40,003 nucleotides of DNA from Neocallimastix lanati (nom. inval.) (taxonomy: Eukaryota > Neocallimastigomycota > Neocallimastigomycetes > Neocallimastigales > Neocallimastigaceae): positions 1 to 40,003 of the forward strand of contig JACVTC010000352.1 in the NCBI GenBank assembly GCA_016946835.1, written 5' to 3'. The translations under genes and the position numbers were made by a program. The notes under the pieces were generated by a model. It was not told the origin of the DNA. It was given only the letters and a program-made list of their open reading frames with translations, and did not search any database. Of the stretch, positions 11,165 to 22,052 are shown in pieces; within the stretch, counting starts at the first letter, position 1; every line of letters starts with the position of its first letter.

Positions 11165-12093
11165 TGTAATAATTCTATTAAGAACTAACTCAAAATAGAA
11201 TTATTAACTACAACTTAACGACTAATTCATTAAGTTGAGAAAATAAAATAAAATAAATTTTTTTACCTTTAATGTAGAGTTTATTATAAAATTAATTATA
11301 ATAATAACACAAAATGTAAGAGAAGAATTGTTTGTATAAATTGATCTTAAAAATATGTTTTTGAATAAAATATTTTTATTAATTTATTAAAGTTAAAAAT
11401 ATAAAAATGTTACTATTATAACTATGTTTTTTATAATAATAACTCTTGATTTCTCAAAGAGAACTCAAGAGCCTTATTTATATTTTTTTATGAAAATAAG
11501 GTTAAATAAGAAAGGGTTTTCTAATCTTAACAAATCTCTTATCTAGGAAAAGATTAGATAGAAAAACCTAGATAAGTTTTCGATCGATATTCTATCCATA
11601 TCGATCATCGCATTAATTAAGTAAAACCGATTACTTCTAAAAAGTAATTGGAAAAAATCTTAATTAACCGATTTTCCAATCTAATAATCGAAAATAAAAG
11701 AATAAAATAATAAAAGATATTTCGATCATATAATTTATCCTTATATTAAAAATATAAAATTAAATAGTTAATAAAATACAGAATACATTATAAAATACAG
11801 AATACATTATAAAATACAGAATACATTATAAAATACAGAATACATTATAAAATACAGAATACATTATAAAATACAGAATACAATACAAAATACATTAGTT
11901 ACAGTAGAGAATTTAGCATATTGTAAATATATTATTTAAAATTAATTAAATAAATTTTGTTAAATTAATGAATATTTAAAATTAAATTAAATAAATTTAA
12001 TAAATATTATATGTAATTAAATAAAGTTATAGTTATAATAACTTAACTAAGAAAATATAATTATTTGCTAACAAATAATTATAGATTCTTACA
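11165..12093 (-). repeat. Solo family X LTR, inverted, diverged
   Basis: Reverse-complement relative of the X LTRs at 1-484 and 23748/39306. On the minus strand it begins TGTAAGAATC and ends ATTATTACA. TTCTT on both sides (11160-11164 and 12094-12098) is a 5-bp target-site duplication. It interrupts the Y LTR: joining the flanks restores the Y terminus seen at 14870-14883. The promoter-proximal part (TATA region, GATCGATATGG) is conserved; the outer parts are strongly diverged. Confidence 0.88.
11776..11891. repeat. 19-bp minisatellite inside X LTR
   Basis: Six tandem copies of a 19-bp unit containing ACAGAATACATTATAAA, at 11778, 11797, 11816, 11835, 11854 and 11873. The X LTR copy at about 24030-24070 has only about three imperfect copies, so the array length varies between copies. 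Confidence 0.9.
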
Positions 12094-12105
12094 TTCTTTA
12101 CCAAA

Positions 12106-12293
12106 TGTTAAGGTTTTAGAGAATTAAATAAAAATAAAGTAAAGAAACACAAATTTTATTTATTTATTATTTTATTTATTTATTTTATTAAATTTATTTC
12201 ATTTTATTTGATAAAATAAATAAATAAAATAATAAATAAATAAAATTTGTGTTTCTTTACTTTATTTTTATTTAATTCTCTAAAACCTTAACA
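12106..12293. repeat. Perfect palindrome of two D-family LTR ends
   Basis: Inverted repeat with arms of about 82 bp and a loop of about 24 bp. The left arm starts TGTTAAGGTTTTAGAG, as the D LTR does at 24312; the right arm is its exact reverse complement, ending CCTTAACA. It is continuous at 12294 with the D primer binding site in plus orientation, so it is two LTR ends joined tail to tail. Confidence 0.92.
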
Positions 12294-12345
12294 TTTATAT
12301 GGTGGAGATATCGGGGAATTAAATAGAAATAATAGTAAATAACAT

Positions 12346-12385
<40 letters not shown>
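12294..12385 (+). mobile_element. Fragment of D-family PBS and leader
   Basis: Matches the reverse complement of 31560-31629, including PBS TGGTGGAGATATCGGGG, then runs into about 40 T. Similarity to D stops there. This is a truncated D-related element in the opposite orientation to the intact copy. Confidence 0.8.
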
Positions 12386-12387
<2 letters not shown>

Positions 12388-14042
12388 TAAAAAGTGTTTA
12401 TTATTTATTAATATAAAATTTTATTATTTAAAGTACACATATTTAATTTTTAAGAAATATTTACAATATTTATAATTTTTTTTGAATTTAAGGTATAATT
12501 ATTTGTTTATAATTTAAGTAATTTTATAGAATTATTGAATTAATTTTATATCAATAATTCATTTTTGTTTTAATTTTTATAAATATAATAATATAATATT
12601 CAAATATAATTTAATTAAAAATAATTATAAAATAAATATATAGAAAATAGTTTTTACTATTTTCTTTGATATTTTTAAGTTAAATAAATTGTTTTTAAAG
12701 ATTAATATAATAAATTTAATAATCTTTAATTATTTTAAATAATACTTGTAATTATTTTCAAAAATAAAATAAAATTTTTATAATATTTAATTAATAAATT
12801 TGATAATATTTAATTAATAATTTTTATAATAAGTAATAATTTTTAATAATAATTTTTAATAATAAATTTAATTAATAATCTTAATAATTTTATAATAATA
12901 TTTAATAGTTATAATAAATAAATTTTTATAATAATATTTAATAATTTTAATAATTTTATAATATTAATAATTTATAATAATTTTTAGAATAATATTTAAT
13001 TAATAATTTTAATAATTTTATAATAATTTTTATAATAATATTTAATTAATAGTTTTAATAATTTAGTATCTTAAAAGTATAATTTTAATATTTACAATTG
13101 TATTTTAATCATATATTTAATAATATAACAATAAAGTAATTAATTAAAATTTATTTACATTATTTACAAGTTAAAATTAATTTATATTAAAATAAATTAA
13201 ATTTTATTATTAAGTTTAGGTTATCAAGAATATAGGAAAGTACAATTTGTTAAAAAGTAAACAGATTGAATTTAACGAGGAATCAGGTTGATATATCTAT
13301 ATAATATAACTATATAGATATAAGTAAATTACTAAAATAAAAGAGTTATAAAGTTAAATTTGTTAATTTAACACTTAATTAAAACTAATAATTGGTTTGA
13401 TATGATAAAAATTTTTATTTACTAATAAAAATATATAGTTATATTATAATAGGTTAACTATAACCTTACAAAGAACAAAAAGATAAATTTGAATTTTCTT
13501 TTTATACTTTGTAGGTTTGAGAATATTGATAATAATAATATAAAGTTGACAATAATAATATTTAGTATAAGAATATGTTTAATATAAATAAATTATATTT
13601 TTTAATCTAATATATTAGCTAATATATTTAATATAATATTAAATTTAAATATTTAATATAGTAATTAATAATTAATAATTAATTAAATCAATATAACATA
13701 AATTAATACATTAACATTAATTTATGAATCAAGGATGACATGACCAAATGATTCATGTTGAATAAATATTTTATTTATTAATAATATTTAAGTTTAATAT
13801 GATATCATTAGAATCAGTAGGCCTAAGCTGGTCCTAAGATGATCAAATAACTTATAATATTATAAAATAAATAAAATTTAAAGAATAATTAATGAATTAT
13901 AAGTTTTTATTAATTATTTTGTTTTAAATAATTTTAATTGAAATTAATTGAAATTGAAATTTAATTCAGTTGTAATTTCAACACAATTTAGTAAAGAATT
14001 ATTAATAATAAAATAAAGGTTATTAATTCATTCTTTACCACA
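12386..14042. other. Degenerate A/T sequence with Y-like LTR remnant
   Basis: No coding potential seen. 12780-13070 is a run of imperfect AATTTTATAATAATATTTAATTAAT-type repeats. The right part, from about 13700, ends TTCATTCTTTACCA, resembling the outer end of family Y, and may be a diverged Y LTR. Hairpins include ATGAATCA / TGATTCAT (about 13724-13757) and an imperfect GTAAAGAA / TTCTTTAC stem (about 13991-14039). Confidence 0.45.
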
Positions 14043-14046
14043 AAAT

Positions 14047-14883
14047 TATTATGGTTCGGGTTTTATTAGAATTTTTATTTAATTATTTATTTTTAATATT
14101 TTTCTGTCTTCATTTTAATTATTGAAAAACTTCACTTATTAATACTTTTTGAAAAAAATAAATATGTAAAGCCTTTCTACATTTTATTATCATATTTAAA
14201 AAAAAAATATTTACTATTACTAATTACTTAAAATTTTATATTAATTTAAATTAACTAATTCATAAGTATTTTTATTTTAATAAATTTTGTTTATATAATT
14301 TTATATTATTTTTCATATACTAAAACTAAATTATTTAATATATACGAAAAGTAACAAACAAAATTTAAAAAGATTTTACAGAAAAATAAAGTTATTTTAA
14401 TCAAGAATGTTAATATAATATTCTTATATTTTATATGAAATAAATTTAAAAACTATAATATATTTAATATTTATTATTAATCAATTAAGATTTGATTTTA
14501 TTTGTGGGGAATAAAAATATAAAATAATCAATTTAAAAATAAAATAAAATACTAAAAAGAATACAAGTTTAATATTGATACAATATAATAATAATTTAAT
14601 AATATATTTGAAAATAAAAATAAAATATTAATATTGATAATAAACACTTTAATAAAATAATAAAATTTAAGGTTAAATTATAGATATTGATATTAATAAT
14701 AAAAATATAAAATTATTGATAATATTTTAGAAACTTTTAATAAAAATATAAAAAAAAATATATTTAGAAAATATTTTAGTATAGAAAATATAGTAAAGTA
14801 ATATTAAGTAAAGAATAATATAATGGATTCTAAAGTAAGTTGAAATTCTAATTAATAATCCATTATATGTTCGTTCTTTACCA
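14047..14883 (-). repeat. Element C 3' LTR with large internal deletion
   Basis: Aligns with 22293-23744, but about 670 bp are missing after AAAGT at 14832-14836; AAAGT occurs at both matching breakpoints in the other LTR (about 23022 and 23690). The outer end reads TATTATGG instead of TGTTATGG. Confidence 0.88.
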
Positions 14884-14893
14884 AGATGCCCCC
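14884..14893 (-). promoter_or_regulatory. Element C polypurine tract
   Basis: Minus-strand GGGGGCATCT abuts the 3' LTR. Element D has GGGGCATCT at the same place, so the motif is shared although it is not purely purine. Confidence 0.55.
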
Positions 14894-14906
14894 ACTAAGA
14901 CTCAAG

Positions 14907-15959
14907 CTAATCTATAGCTGAGTTATACTTTACTATATTTTTCAAATGAACATTACGATTCATTTGAATCATAGTATTTGGTTCCGCAAGTGTTACGGTA
15001 TTAAATTGTTTTTTTATTACTTTTAAAGGACCGACAAAATAAGGTTCTAATTTAGAACGACTAAAATTTCGAACAAGAACTAAATCACCGATTCTTATGT
15101 TTTTGGAATTTTTCATGCTATTTTTTTCTTCCCTTCGATCGGCCCAATATTTACTTGCGTTCTTTACATTTTCAGCTGCTTCCATGGTCCACCTATAATG
15201 TGAGATAAATTTTTCTAAAAGAATTTCATCTGAAGATTTATTCACTCCTTGTGTAGGTCTAGCAGCAATGTCGAAAGGCTGTTGATCCTCACGACCATAA
15301 ACTAATTCGAAGCTAGAATGTTTGGTTACAGAATTCTTTGTAGTTCTAAGGGCCCACAAGGCTGAAGGTAATACTTCATCCCAGTCTTTATTTTCTTCAC
15401 CAAGTAATCTCAATAATTTACCAATTTCTTTATTCCTATTTTCAACCAATCCATTACTTTCTGGGTGATAGGTAGTGGTAAATTTTACGTAAACATCATA
15501 TAAGTCCAGGAATATTTTAGTCATATCCGATGTGAATTGAACGCCATTATCCGTTGTAATGACTTGAGGAACTCCATGTCTAGCGAAAACATTTATTAAA
15601 AACTTAATGATGTCCTTAGATGTAATATTCTCAGTAGGTTCAGCCTCCACCCACTTTGTGAAATAATCCACCGCAACAATGATATATTGGTTTTTATTAC
15701 CAGTCTTTATTAAGGGACCAATAATATCAAGTCCAAGATGAGTAAAAGGGCCTTCAACTTCTGTTGGAATGTTTTCGGTTGGTTCTGGATATGGCTGAGG
15801 GCGATTTAACTGACATTTTTCGCATTTTGAAATTATCCGTTTTATATCGTTGACCATATCATTCCAGTAGTAACTTTTTCTAAGTCTTTGATATGTTTTA
15901 TAATAACCTTCATGGCCAACATGATGTGCTTCGAGAATTAATTTTAGTTTTTCATTTGT
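14907..15959 (-). pseudogene. Element C pol, part 3: integrase
   Basis: Integrase in the same frame as the two upstream pol pieces, separated from them by TAA at 15960-15962. Right after that stop the translation continues with LILEAHHVGHEGYYKTY (His half of the HHCC finger), then CEKCQ supplies the Cys pair. The DDE core is complete: D in LGLDIIGPL, D in TTDNGVQFT, E in NGLVENRN. A C-terminal GPL module follows (YFVGPLKVIKKQF). Similarity to D integrase is high throughout. The first Met of the open frame (15857) lies inside the zinc finger and is not a real start. Confidence 0.88.
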
Positions 15960-16865
15960 TTAGGTAACAAGTTTTCTATAATTATTTCCATCTATAAAAT
16001 AATCTATACCATCAATCTTTGTAAATTTTTCTTCAATAAATTCTTTAATTACTTTAGAAAGTGAATCATTTTCATCATCTTTATTCGTTTTTATAGCTAA
16101 TACCTTTTGTTCTTTATCGTTCTTCATTCTAGATAAAGCGTCGGCTACTACATTCTTTTTACCTTGCTCATAGCGAATATCCACTTTTAGCATACTTGCA
16201 GTCAAACACCATCTTGTTTGTCGTGCATTATTCGGTTCCTTATTATTAAATAAACCCAGTAGAGGTTTGTGATCTGTAAAAACTATGGTTCTAAAGGGGC
16301 TTCCCATAATATAAGGTTTTAATTTAGTAATACAATAATATAAAGCCGTTCCTTTCAAATCGGTTATTCCATAATTCTTTTCTGCTTTGGTTAAGCTACG
16401 GCTAATGAAATGAATCGGGTGTTCTATTTCCGATTCGTCTTTTTGCAATAAAACTCCACCAATACCTTCATATGATGCATCTGTTCGAATAATGAATTCT
16501 TTGGAGAAATCAGGATATTTTAAAATAGGAGCATTAATTAATTTTTCTTTTAATTTGGTAAAACTTTGTTTTTGTTCATTATTCCGTTTATATTTTACGC
16601 CTTTTCTTAATAGCTTACAAAGAGGAGCTGAGGTTTGAGCATATTCATTTATAAAGTTCCTATAATATCCTACAGCACCTAAGAATGATCTTAACTCATG
16701 TATATTCGTGAGTTCTTTCCAGGCTTTAATTGCTTCAATTTTACTATTTTGAGGACTTAGACCCTTAGTAGAAATCTTGTGACCAAGAACTTCAACTTCC
16801 GTTTGCATAAAGTGACATTTTTCAATATTAATTTTTAATTTATGTTCCTTGAAGATTGCTAATAC
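15960..16865 (-). pseudogene. Element C pol, part 2: RT thumb and RNase H
   Basis: Lies between the two nonsense codons, in frame with both neighbours. It begins with the RT thumb (INIEKCHF, then VLGHKISTKGL and ELRSFLGAVGYYRNFI), followed by RNase H with FIIRTDASYEGIGG, a degenerate GITDLKGT (the Glu of the D copy, LEGT, is Lys here), VFTDHKPL and VVADALSRM. It ends just before the integrase zinc finger. Loss of the RNase H catalytic Glu is a further sign of decay. Confidence 0.85.
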
Positions 16866-19019
16866 CTATTTTATGTGTTGGATATGTTCTTCGAAAGTTT
16901 TTGAATATATAAGTATATCATCAATAAAGTTGAAAACACATTTTCCGATTAAAGGAAATAAAATTCTATTCATTTCCCGTTGGAAGGTAGCCGGAGCTCC
17001 AGTTAATCCGAAAGGCATAACTTTGAATTGGTAGTTGCCAAATTTGGTTGTAAAACTGGTTATTTCAACACTTTCTTCGTCCATTAGGATTTGATGGTAA
17101 CCTGAGTATAGATCCATAGTAGTAAAGATTTTGGCACCATCTAGACTGTCAAATATCTCGTCAATATATGGAAGGGCATAAGAGTCTTTTTCGGTTAGAT
17201 CATTCACCTTGCGGTAGTCCACACACAATCTCCATTTTCCATTAGCCTTTGGGACCACAACAACAGGTGAAGACCATTCTGAATAAGATGGTACAACTAG
17301 CTTTTTCTTAATAAGTTTAATTAGTTCTTCTTTAATAATATCCGATTTAAATTTGGTTACTCTGTAACATCTTTGTTTAACAGGTTTTGCGTTCGCTTTC
17401 AAGTTAATTTTATGAGGGGCCAAGTCTGACGGGGTTAATTCTTCAGAAGATGTCGCTATAATGTCCAAGTTTTCTTCAAGTAATTTTACTATTACATCTT
17501 TATAATCTTTACAAAGACTTGCTAAAAATTTTTCATCATGGATATACTCTTGCGGAGATAGACCTTCAAGTTTCTTTAATTCATTAGTTGTGTCTTCATC
17601 TTCAAGTATTTTCCTTACTATACATACTAATTTTTCTTCTTCTTGGGAATTATTATTAATAGGAGCTATAACGTCGATTAGTCCTTGAGAATTAAATTGA
17701 CATAAACTATATCTTATAGGATGGATAAAAAGATTGTGTTCTACTTGAGTTTGAAAATTAATCAACAAATCATAAAATGGGTCATCATCATCAATTATTC
17801 GAAAATCTACTATCATTTTATAATCATTAATCTTAACAGGTATTCGTACAATGATTCCTTCTGAATACTCATCATTCTTAGTCGCTAAACGTATCCTTCC
17901 ACGACTAATACCTACTTCTTCATAATTTCCAGGTAATTTCTCATAAAATTTTTTTGTGATAACATTGAGATTGCTACAAGAATCAATTAGTGCTTTACCA
18001 GGAATTTCATCTACTGTTACATCAACCATGGCAATATCTTCTTCTGAGGTTTCCTTACTTTTGCTAATATAAGAGTGATCAATATTATTTACCAAAGTAG
18101 CAGCAGCAATAGTATTGTTTAATGCACCTATTATTTTCTTTTCAGGTTTTTCTAATTTTAATCCTTGACTTACTTGACTTCTGACTTTTGGAGAAACATT
18201 GAGGAGCTGACCGAAACTAATATTACACTTGGTTTCATTCAAATCTTGTAAAACATCATATTCTTCCTGATCCTTACACATCTTGATGTTCCTAAGCGTT
18301 CTACTAATTGTTGCTTTTTCTTTAGGCTCTTGAAAATCTATGAGCTTCTGTAATGTAATATTCTCATGACCTTCGTCATTAAGCTTTTCAGGAACTTCAA
18401 TAACTTCCATTTCATTGATTTGTTTTGTTTTAATAATTTTATCTTTTTCATCATCAATTAATTTATTTAATCGTTGATGCATTTTATCACTAGTAGTACT
18501 GATGCTATTTCTTTGTTTTGAAGAATCCAGACTTTGCTTTTCTCTTATAGTAATATTATCCTCCCTTTCCTTCCCTTTTCCCTTGTTATTTCCAAAGTTA
18601 GCTCTTTCTTTATTTCGAATTTGTTTTTCTTTGGCTTTCTCAATATTTATATTAGGCTGCGCCATTATCGAAGGATGTAGTTGATTTTTATTCTTAACAA
18701 TTATTCTATTTTCTATTTCTTTCTCTTTTATCTTTCTTATTGCAGGAGTTGTTATAGGGGTAGGATTATCTTTGAGACTTTTACGTTGTTTCTTTTCATT
18801 ATTTTCACTAGTTTCATCGTTAGTCGTCAACTTCCTTTTTGTCGCACTAACTATAAATTCTACATCATTCTCATTATCGGATTCTTTGTAAGTTTCATTA
18901 GTATAGGAAGCATCTTCTTTTTCTTCCTTATTATAATCATTTGTACTACTAGGAATGGATTTGTATTGTAATGAAGCTATTTTATTTTTATAGGGAGTGC
19001 TTCCTCTCCCTTTTAGTGG
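16866..19019 (-). pseudogene. Element C pol, part 1: linker, protease, RT palm
   Basis: The frame opens by -1 slippage at 19019-19025 and runs to TAG at 16866-16868. Numbered from the first Met (18830): a charged Lys/Glu/Asn-rich arm (1-230) including LKDNPTPITTPAIRK, a protease motif LIDSCSNLNVIT with D283, then RT from about 470 with WSSPVVVVPKANGKWRLCVDYRK, first catalytic Asp D573 (TTMDLYSG) and FIDD at 635-638. The stop interrupts HIQHIK|VLAIFKEHK where element D reads HLIHIKQVLEVFKENK, so a Gln codon CAG became TAG. Everything before the stop is well preserved. Confidence 0.9.
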
Positions 19020-19025
19020 TTTAAA
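18993..19025 (-). promoter_or_regulatory. -1 frameshift signal (element C): heptamer plus hairpin
   Basis: In mRNA sense: TTTAAAC (19019-19025), an 8-nt spacer containing the gag stop TAA, then GGGAG, an 8-nt loop AGGAAGCA and CTCCC (18993-19010). Pol opens in the -1 frame. Element D has the same layout. Confidence 0.9.
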
Positions 19026-19906
19026 GATTTTCCACTATATAACCGTTTCTTCTTTTCTTGAATAATTGCATTTAATTTAGGACAATTATACTGCAAATGT
19101 CCTGGATCGCTACAATAAAAACAGGCTTTAATGGTAAGATTTTTCATTTTTTTTGTTAAGTCCTCCAATTCGTAATCTTTATTTCTTTTTGGGCTTCTAA
19201 CTTCATAATTCTCTCTTACTACCTTTCTGTTGTTTTGATAATTATTCCTGATATTTATTCTTGGGTTGACAATTTCAGTTGAGTACTCTTTTGAGGGTCT
19301 CAAATTCATTACTCTATCAACCTTTTCGGCAATGTCAAACGCCCGATTTAGAGAAATATCATCCTTAAGGGAGACCTTTTTCCAAGCTTCTTCATTGTTC
19401 CTAAGAGCATCAATATAATCGAGAACACTGACTCGCTTCTTTCTTTTCTTATCTAATTTCAAATATATGGATCGGAAACGAGTATTAAAGTCTTTTACTC
19501 GCTCATTTCTTTTAATTCTTAAAGCACGGAGCTCACGAAGTAACATATTCTGGTCTTCTTTAAGACCATAAAAAGTTTCTATTGCTTCTACAATTTCCTT
19601 TAAGGAAGGATATTCATCTTTTTTCTTTTCTTCTGAATCAGATTCTTCTTCTTCTTCGTCCTCACTTTCTGATTCAGAATCGGTACTATAACTCTCAATT
19701 AAATCCTGGATAACTTCGCGAGGCTCTCCAGTAGACGTGAGTAAGCAGGCGGTAAAAATCGTTTTGGGATCAGTAACTTCCTCAAGTTTTATCCATAATC
19801 GGATTTCTGATTCCCAAGATTTGATATCGAGATTTTCCTTTGAAATTTTCTCGATATCTTTTAATTCCTTTTTTAATTCTTTAAAATTGATTTTATTTTC
19901 AGCCAT
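19013..19906 (-). CDS. gag: Element C Gag
   Basis: Capsid/nucleocapsid precursor of about 297 codons. I place the start at the ATG at 19906 (MAENKINF) because it aligns with the start of D Gag (MSKETTLSF) and both continue FKELKKELKDI; the open frame runs 13 codons further upstream. An acidic Glu/Ser stretch (ESESEDEEEEESDSEEKKK) follows the first 80 residues. Then comes a Gag core (KRNERVKDFNTRFRSIYLKLDKKRKKRVSV, split here only by convention) and a CCHC zinc knuckle CFYCSDPGHLQYNC near the C terminus. The reading frame is intact although pol is dead. Confidence 0.88.
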   Translation of the reverse strand: MAENKINFKELKKELKDIEKISKENLDIKSWESEIRLWIKLEEVTDPKTIFTACLLTSTGEPREVIQDLIESYSTDSESESEDEEEEESDSEEKKKDEYPSLKEIVEAIETFYGLKEDQNMLLRELRALRIKRNERVKDFNTRFRSIYLKLDKKRKKRVSVLDYIDALRNNEEAWKKVSLKDDISLNRAFDIAEKVDRVMNLRPSKEYSTEIVNPRINIRNNYQNNRKVVRENYEVRSPKRNKDYELEDLTKKMKNLTIKACFYCSDPGHLQYNCPKLNAIIQEKKKRLYSGKSLNH

Positions 19907-20026
19907 TTGAAAATTTAAAAATGGTATTAATGCTATGATATACAATTTAAAAAAAAATGTTTACTTTAAAAATATATTTAATAACAAAAAAAATAAATTT
20001 ATCTTTGTTTTATAATAATATAATTG

Positions 20027-20203
20027 TGGACTCAGAAAACCCTCTGACAATCCAATTCTTTATTCCAATAATAATTCAGACTCAGAATCTCTCTCTGAAA
20101 ATCTGATAAATTAATTCAGACTCGAAAACACCCTTCGAAAATCTGAAACTAAAAAAAAAAAAAAAATAAATTCAGACTCAAAAACGCAATTTGAAAGTCT
20201 GAA
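20027..20203 (-). repeat. Array of four RNA hairpins upstream of C gag
   Basis: Four units (20027-20054, 20075-20106, 20115-20147, 20171-20203). Each has an outer stem, a small asymmetric internal loop, a 4-5-bp inner stem and a 6-7-nt loop. Outer stems on the plus strand: TGGA/TCCA, TCAGA/TCTGA, TTCAGA/TCTGAA, TTCAGA/TCTGAA. Inner stems: CAGA/TCTG twice, CGAA/TTCG, CAAA/TTTG. Paired changes keep the stems intact. Lies about 120 nt upstream of the gag ATG. Confidence 0.75.
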
Positions 20204-20205
20204 GC

Positions 20206-20428
20206 TTTTTATTATGAATTTTAATGTTTATTATATTCTCTTAAGCATTAATACACAAAATATGTATATCTTAATCTTTTTTTTTTTTTTTAAATTTATT
20301 TGTAGTAATAACTTCTTTATTTAATTTTATTTAATATATTTATTTCCTTTATTAAAATAATTAATATAACATAAAACAAATTGTATAAATACTTAAATAA
20401 TAATAATAATATATATTTATTTTTATTT

Positions 20429-20460
<32 letters not shown>

Positions 20461-20519
20461 GTATATATTTATATTCTATTAATACTTTGTTATAATATTT
20501 AATAAAATATTAAATAAAA
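20206..20519 (-). other. A/T-rich leader segment of element C
   Basis: Homopolymers and (AT)n (about 20430-20450). Nothing coding or clearly structured seen. Confidence 0.6.
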
Positions 20520-20825
20520 AGTTAAAATACAAGCCAAACTATATAGTGTTGAACCATCAAATATATAGCTTGTTAACCCTTCTTACAATAAGTCCCCTTA
20601 GCTCTTTATTGATAAGTTGATAATGTCGATTGTTAATTAATAAGAAACTTAATAAAAAGAAGGTAGCAATATTAAATTCTTTTTAATTTGGCTAACTTAT
20701 TGTTAGTAATAAAGAAGATAATAACGTATCCTTCCCAGTATCAACAAGATCAAAACAATAAAGTATTATGTGTGGGTGTTCAACTATCCCGCGTAGAGAG
20801 TTGTAAGACAGTTTATTTATATTTT
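20520..20825 (-). other. Element C leader: G+C-richer island, possible structured RNA
   Basis: Composition rises above the surrounding A/T sequence. Complementary segments include CTATATA / TATATAG (about 20538-20568) and CCTTCTT / AAGAAGG (about 20577-20664). No ORF. No counterpart recognised in D or E. Probably part of the structured leader. Confidence 0.45.
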
Positions 20826-21327
20826 TCTTTTTAATTAAAATTTAATTAATTATATAACGAATAATAGAAAATTTAACACACACAAAAAAAAAATTTCAAT
20901 TATAAAAAATTCAAAAATAAATTTAATTATATAAAATCATAAAAATAATAATAATCTAATTTTATATATTCTATATATATATTGTACATGTATATATTAA
21001 AAAAAAATAAAATAAACTGATAAACATAAAAAAATTACAATTTATTATTTAGAATTATTAATAAAAAAAAATTTTATTTATAAAATTTATTCTTATTTAA
21101 AAAAAATTAAAAATTTGTACTAAAAAAAAAAAAAATTTTATTTATAAAATTTATTCTTATTTAAAAAAAAATTAAAAATTTGTACTAAAAAAAAAAAAAA
21201 TTTTTTTTTTGCTTATTATTTTAATATTTATCATTAATTAAAAAAAATATATATATTTTTTTTTTTTTTTTTTTTTTATTTTTTACATATATAAATCTAT
21301 ATCTATGATAATACTATTGGTTAAAAA

Positions 21328-21377
<50 letters not shown>

Positions 21378-21497
21378 TTGTTCTACACTAAAGAAAAATT
21401 TAATTTATTATTTATTAAAAAAAAATTTTATTAATGAAATATTTATTATTTTAATAAAAGGAAAAAATATATATATATATTTTTATTTTATTGCAAA

Positions 21498-21528
<31 letters not shown>

Positions 21529-21568
21529 GGCGAACAAATTTATAAAAGCCTAAAATAGAAATAAAAAA
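20826..21568 (-). other. Homopolymer-rich leader segment of element C
   Basis: Poly(A), poly(T) and (AAT)n (about 21500-21528) runs. A block of about 65 bp with AAAATTTTATTTATAAAATTTATTC is tandemly duplicated at about 21063-21130 and 21130-21200. No gene. Confidence 0.6.
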
Positions 21569-21860
21569 AAACTATATATTTTAACGTCACTTCGCAAGAA
21601 TGACCAGGGTTTTATCAGGGATCGAACCTGACCCACCTCTTATTTTCTGCGCGAGTGAACAAACTATCACCTGTTGAAGTGTGTAGTTGCCTTCAGCGTG
21701 AAGGTTTTATAGTTCTAGGGCGTATTTGCCTAATTGTCAAGGATTTGTTCCTTGAGATACTCGCGTTTACAATCTACAAAACCTTGCAAAATTGTAAATA
21801 AGAGTTTATGAAATTAATATCCTGCAAGCTAACACTGTCTTACTCGAATATTAACTTCGT
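21569..21860 (-). ncRNA. Element C leader structured RNA block 1
   Basis: Dense set of potential helices. A long-range stem CGCGAGT (21650-21656) / ACTCGCG (21759-21765) encloses hairpins TCAAGGA/TCCTTGA (21737-21755), CCTTC/GAAGG (21690-21704) and AACTA/TAGTT (21662-21688), the last presenting CTTCAACAG (RNA sense) in its loop. Outside lie a tRNA T-arm-like hairpin TCAGG/CCTGA (21615-21631, loop TTCGATC in RNA sense) and a hairpin GTCA/TGAC (21586-21604) followed by TTAAAATATATAGTTT. A possible pseudoknot is at 21767-21828. Part of the transcript 5' leader, not a separate gene as far as can be seen. Confidence 0.6.
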
Positions 21861-22052
21861 AAATTTGTTAACTTTTTATTATTTTTTTTTATTATTATTT
21901 TTTTTCTATAATCTATAATTAAATAAAGTTACTACAAAAACTAAAGTTTTCCAAAGTTTTTTTTTTTTTTTTTTTTTTTTTTATGATAACTTTTATTATT
22001 ATTATTATTAATATTAAATTATTAATTATTATTATTTAATAAAACTTATGGA

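Larger units (their letters stand above)
9706..12101 (-). repeat. Solo family Y LTR, split by a solo X LTR
   Basis: Starts TGTTATGGTTCGGG like the LTRs of element C (14047 and 22293) and ends GTTCGTTCTTTAC. Without the X insertion it is about 1.46 kb, matching the 1,452-bp C 5' LTR. CAAAT occurs at both edges (9701-9705 and 12102-12106), a probable 5-bp target-site duplication. No internal region accompanies it, so it is a solo LTR left by LTR-LTR recombination. It inserted right beside the right end of element A. Confidence 0.82.

Noticed and set aside
21569-21860. Known structured RNAs (tmRNA, RNase P, group I intron core, HDV or hammerhead ribozyme, dicistrovirus IRES)
   Set aside because: I looked for their hallmark motifs by eye and found only isolated partial matches, such as ATAGTC-like and T-arm-like pieces. 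A covariance search is needed to exclude them properly.
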